This document shows, one piece after another, positions 59,880 through 64,000 of a stretch of DNA of 64,000 nt. Under the pieces are notes generated by a model. It was not told where the DNA came from. It did not search any database and saw only the letters and a program-made list of their open reading frames with translations. The position numbers were made by a program, and so were the translations under genes. The number at the start of each line of letters is the position of its first letter. Position 1 is the first letter of the stretch. Source of the stretch: Symsagittifera roscoffensis (Eukaryota > Xenacoelomorpha > Acoela > Convolutidae); the NCBI RefSeq assembly GCF_963678635.1, contig NC_087070.1:26658057-26722056 (forward strand). Reading direction: 5' to 3'.

Positions 59880-62800
59880 AACCAATTTCAATTTAAAAAT
59901 TAAATGTATTCAAGGCGAAAAAACTGAGAACAAATCAGTGGAAATAAAAGACTGCACTTACACAAATAGCAACGCAGGCTAGCGGATCGAAACTGAGACA
60001 AAAGCCATTATGTCGAAATTTCATGTGAACTTAACAATAAATCAAAAAACTACAACAATCATTGTGTCTCGAATGATGTTCATTTTGAGGCAAACAAGTT
60101 GAGAAACGCAAGAGATATCATTGCAAGCTAGCAAATAGAAGTTGAAAGTTGAATCACAAACCACTCAGTCGAAAAGTACAACCAGCAGCATTAAATAAGC
60201 TCTAAGTATCCTCTAACGAGTAGCCACAGTACCGACAAAAAAAACGGGCACAAGCACAAAGAGCTAGAAACGGTTAGAAAAAATCATAAATTTTGAACAA
60301 CAACTTGAATCAAAAACCAGAGAGATGAAAATGTACCAATTAGTCAGTTTCAACAATGCTGAAAAATCATTTCAGAATCTCCACTTTCAGTAACAAACAC
60401 TCCATTATCTATTAATTAACAATTATCAGAGAAAACCAAGAGGAATCAAATTTTCAAAACCTTTTCCTTCTGCAAAAGCGATTTTGAATCACTCTCGTTT
60501 AATCAGGTCAAAAGTTTTGTATCGGAGACTTTTTATTAGCTGCAGTGATTACAGCCATTTTCTGAGCCTTTTTATAGCCTGTTATTTGGAATTCAATGTC
60601 AAATTAGCCTTTTATTTGGATATTAATATCAAAATTCACACTTTAATTAACAATGGAAATGAATGAATATCGTTCAATCTGGTATAAAAATTTGTATCAG
60701 AGCCTTTTTCTTACCTGTAGTATGTAATGCCTTTTTCTTAGGCTTTTTACAGCCTGATATTTGAAAGTTATTATCAAATCAGTCGCCATTTTAATGAATA
60801 CTATGATAACCAGATTTCTTAAGACGTGGCCAACATCGAACGATAAAAGTGGTCAAACTACGATCACAAATAATAGACTCCATCAAAAACCAGAGAGTTG
60901 AAAATGCAGCAAATAGTTAATCTCAATCATGCTGAAAAAGCATTTCAGAATCTCCACTTTCAGTCACAAAGACTCCATTATCTATTAAATAACAATTATC
61001 AAAGAAAACCAAGAGGAAGCAAATTTTCAAAACCTTTTCCTTCTGCAAAAGTGATTTGAATCACTCTCGTTTAATCAGGTCAAAAATTTTGTATCAGAGC
61101 CTTTTTATTAGCTGCAATAATTACAGCCATTTTCTGAGACTTTTTATAGCCTATCATTTGGAAGTCAATGACAAATGAGCTTATTATTTGGAAGTCAGTG
61201 TCAAATTTCACACTAAAATTAACAATGGAAATGAATGAATATCGTTTATTCTGGTCAAAAATTTTGTATCAGAGCCTTTTTCTTATCTGTAGTATTCAAT
61301 GCCTTTTTCTTAGCCTTTTTAAAGCCTAATATTTGAAAGTAAATATCAAATCAGCCGCCATTTTAACGATTAGTTTGATAAGCAGATTTCTTCAAGCAGG
61401 CGTGGCAACCAATTTCATTTAAAAAACTAAATGTCTTCAAGGCGAAAAAAACTGAGAAAAAATTAGTGGAAACCAAAAATTGCACTTACACAAATAGCAA
61501 TGCAGGCTAGCGGATCGAAACTGAGACAAAAGCCGTTATGTCGAAAATTCATGTGAACTTAAAAAGATCAAAAAACTACAACAGTCAGCGTGTCTCGAAT
61601 GATGTTCATTTTGAGGCAAACAAGTCGAAAAACGCAATAGATATCATTGCAAGTTAGCATATAGAAGTTGAATCACCAACCACTCAGTCGAAAAGTACAA
61701 CCAGCAGCATTAAATAAGCTCTAAGTATCCTCTAACGAGTAGCCACAGTACCGACAAAAAAAGCGGACACAAGCACAAAGAGCTGGAAACAGTAAAAAAA
61801 TCATAAATTTTGAACAACAACTTGAATCAAAAACTAGAGGGATGAAAATGCAGCAATTAGTCAGTTTCGACAATGCTGAAAAATCATATCAGAATCTCCA
61901 CTTTCAGTCACAAAGACTCCATTATCTAATAAGTAAAAATTATCAGATGGAAAACAGAGAGGAATCAAAATTTCAAAACCTTTTCCTTCTGCAAATGTTG
62001 TTTTGAATCATTCTCGTTTAATCTTGTCAAAAAATTTTATCAGAGACTTTTTCTTAGCTGCAGTGATTACAGCCATTTTCTGAGCCTTTTTATAGCCTAT
62101 TATTTGGAATTCAATGTCAAATTAGCCTTTTATTTGGATATTAATGTCAAAATTCACACTATAATTAACAATGGAAATGAATGAATATCGTTCAATCTGG
62201 TCAAAATAATTGTATCAGAGCCTTTTTCTTACCTGTAGTATGTAATGCCTTTTTCTTAGGCTTTTTAAAGCCTGATATTCGAAAGTTATTATCAAATCAG
62301 TCGCCATTTTAATGAATACTATGATAACCAGATTTCTCATGGCGTGGCCAACATCGAACGATAAAAGTGGCCAAACTACGATCACAATGCATAGACTCCG
62401 TCAAAAACCAGAGAGTTGAAAATGCAGCAAATAGTTAATTTCAATCATGCTGAAAAAGAATTTCAGAATCTCCACTTTCATTCACAAAGACTCCATTATC
62501 TAATAAGTAACAATTATCAAAGAAAACCAAGAGGAAGCAAATTTTCAAAACCTTTTCCTTCTGCAAAATGATTTTGAATCACTCTCGTTTAATCAGGTCA
62601 AAAATTTTGTATCAGAGCCTTTTTCTTAGCTGCAATAATTACAACCATTTTCTGAGCCTTTTTATAAACTATCATTTGGAAATCAATGACAAATGAGCTT
62701 AGTATTTGGAAGTCAATGTAAAAATTCACACTATAATTAACAATGGAAATGAATGAATATCGTTCAATCTGGTCAAAATAATTGTATCAGAGCCTTTTTC

Positions 62801-64000
62801 TTACCTGTAGTATGTAATGCCTTTTTCTTAGGCTTTTTAAAGCCTGATATTTGAAAGTTATTATCAAATCAGTCGCCATTTTAATGAATACTACGATAAC
62901 CAGATTTCTCATGGCGTGGCCAACATCGAACGATAAAAGTGGACAAAGTACGATCACAATGCATATACTCCGTCAAAAACCAGAGAGTTGAAAATGCAGC
63001 AAATAGTTAATTTCAATCATGCTGAAAAATTATCTCAGAATCTCCACTTTCAGTCACAAAGACTCCATTATCTATTAAGTAACAATTATCAAAGAAAACC
63101 AAGAGGAAGCAAATTTTCAAAACCTTTTCCTTCTGGAAAAGTGATTTTGAGTCACTCTCGTTTAATCAGGTTAAAAATTTTGTATCAGAGCCTTTTTCTT
63201 AGCTGCAATAATTACAGCCATTTTCTGAGCCTTTTTATAGCCTATCATTTGGAAGTCAATGACAAATGAGCTTATTATTTAGAAGTCAATGTCAAATTTC
63301 ACACTGAAATTAACAATGGAAATTAATGAATATCGTTTAATCTGGTCAAAAATTTTGTATCAGAGCCTTTTTCTTACCTGTATTGTTCAATGCCTTTTTC
63401 TTAACCTTTTTAAAGCCTAATATTTGAAAGTAAATATCAAATCAGCCGCCATTTTAACGAATAGTATGATAAGCAGATTTCTTCAGGCAAGCGTGCAACC
63501 AATTTCATTTAAAAAACTAAATGTCTTCAAGGCGAAAAAAACTGAGAAAAAATCAGTGGAAATAAAAGACTGCACTTACACAAATAGCAACGCAGGCTAG
63601 CGGATCGAAACTGAGACAAAAGCCATTATGTCGAAAATTCATGTGAACTTAAAAAGATCAAAAAACTACAACAATCAGCGTGTCTCGAATGATGTTCATT
63701 TTGAGGCCAACAAGTCGAAAAACGCAGCAGTTATCATTGCAAGTTAGCATATAGAAGTTGAATCACAAACCACTCAGTCGAAAAGTACAACCAACAGCAT
63801 TAAATAAGCTCTAAGTATCCTCTAACGAGTAGCCACAGTACCGACAAAAAAAGCGGGCACAAGCCCAAAGAGCTGGAAACAGTAAAAATTTCATACATTT
63901 TGAACAACAACTTGAATCAAAAATTAGAGGGATGAAAATGCAGCAATTAGTCAGTTTCGACAATGCTGAAAAATCATATCAGAATCGCCACTTTCAGTCA
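59880..64000 (+). repeat. Higher-order satellite array (about 575-bp and 430-bp modules)
   Basis: Two module types alternate. Module A (about 575 bp, phased on CCAGAGAGATGAAAATG or CCAGAGAGTTGAAAATG) starts near 60315, 60890, 61832, 62408, 62983 and 63925. Module X (about 430 bp, phased on ACCAATTTCA, containing GCAGGCTAGCGGATCGAAAC) starts near 59880, 61408 and 63496. The order is X-A-A, X-A-A-A, X-A. Module A itself contains two related halves about 175 bp apart, each with ATTTTGTATCAGAGCCTTTT. Similarity between units is high. The array begins immediately after the LTR-element remnant and runs off the window. Confidence 0.9.

Overview
This is an AT-rich, gene-poor window of a metazoan invertebrate genome that consists almost entirely of decayed transposable elements, satellite arrays and older duplications. 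I find no convincing intact host gene and no confident functional RNA gene. Evidence for an animal: Ty3/Gypsy-type LTR elements (one with an envelope-like gene), at least two non-LTR (LINE) families, tRNA-derived SINE-like heads, a Tc1/mariner-like foldback MITE with TA flanks, and satellites with higher-order structure. The element families remind me of crustacean (brine-shrimp-like) and nematode repeats. That is an impression only; the sequence does not settle the taxon.

Layout. 1-3.4 kb: tandem array made from the RT/RNase H segment of an LTR element, running directly into the remainder of that pol gene (to 5.64 kb). 6.37-9.83 kb: decayed envelope-like gene. 9.89-11.6 kb: a further decayed, unrecognised reading frame of about 570 codons directly downstream, the best candidate here for something undescribed. 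12.4-16.5 kb: SINE-like head, a perfect 12-bp hairpin, an old duplication and a 707-bp foldback MITE. 17.4-25 kb: a LINE with an APE-type endonuclease and C-terminal C2H2 fingers; its 3' half lies inverted, and another 3' fragment occurs twice in a roughly 2.5-kb tandem duplication interrupted by a 200-N assembly gap. 22.5-37 kb: mosaic of diverged copies of a multi-kb non-coding module. 37.4-38.2 kb: tandemly duplicated fragment of a second LINE family. 39.6-40.3 kb: diverged foldback copy. 42.5-45.4 kb: roughly 200-bp satellite built around a 12-bp palindrome, plus a cluster of GCGGAATCCGC-type boxes. 46.9 kb: second tRNA-like SINE head. 51.9-53.2 kb: diverged tandem duplication. 53.6-59.9 kb: a visibly more GC-rich gag-protease-RT/RNase H element with many stops, cut off before any integrase. 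59.88-64 kb: higher-order satellite array that runs off the window.

The parts do not form a working pathway. What they show together is retroelement sequence being turned into tandem DNA: twice an element (1-3.4 kb and 37.4-38.2 kb) is itself amplified, and once (59.88 kb) an element ends exactly where a satellite begins.
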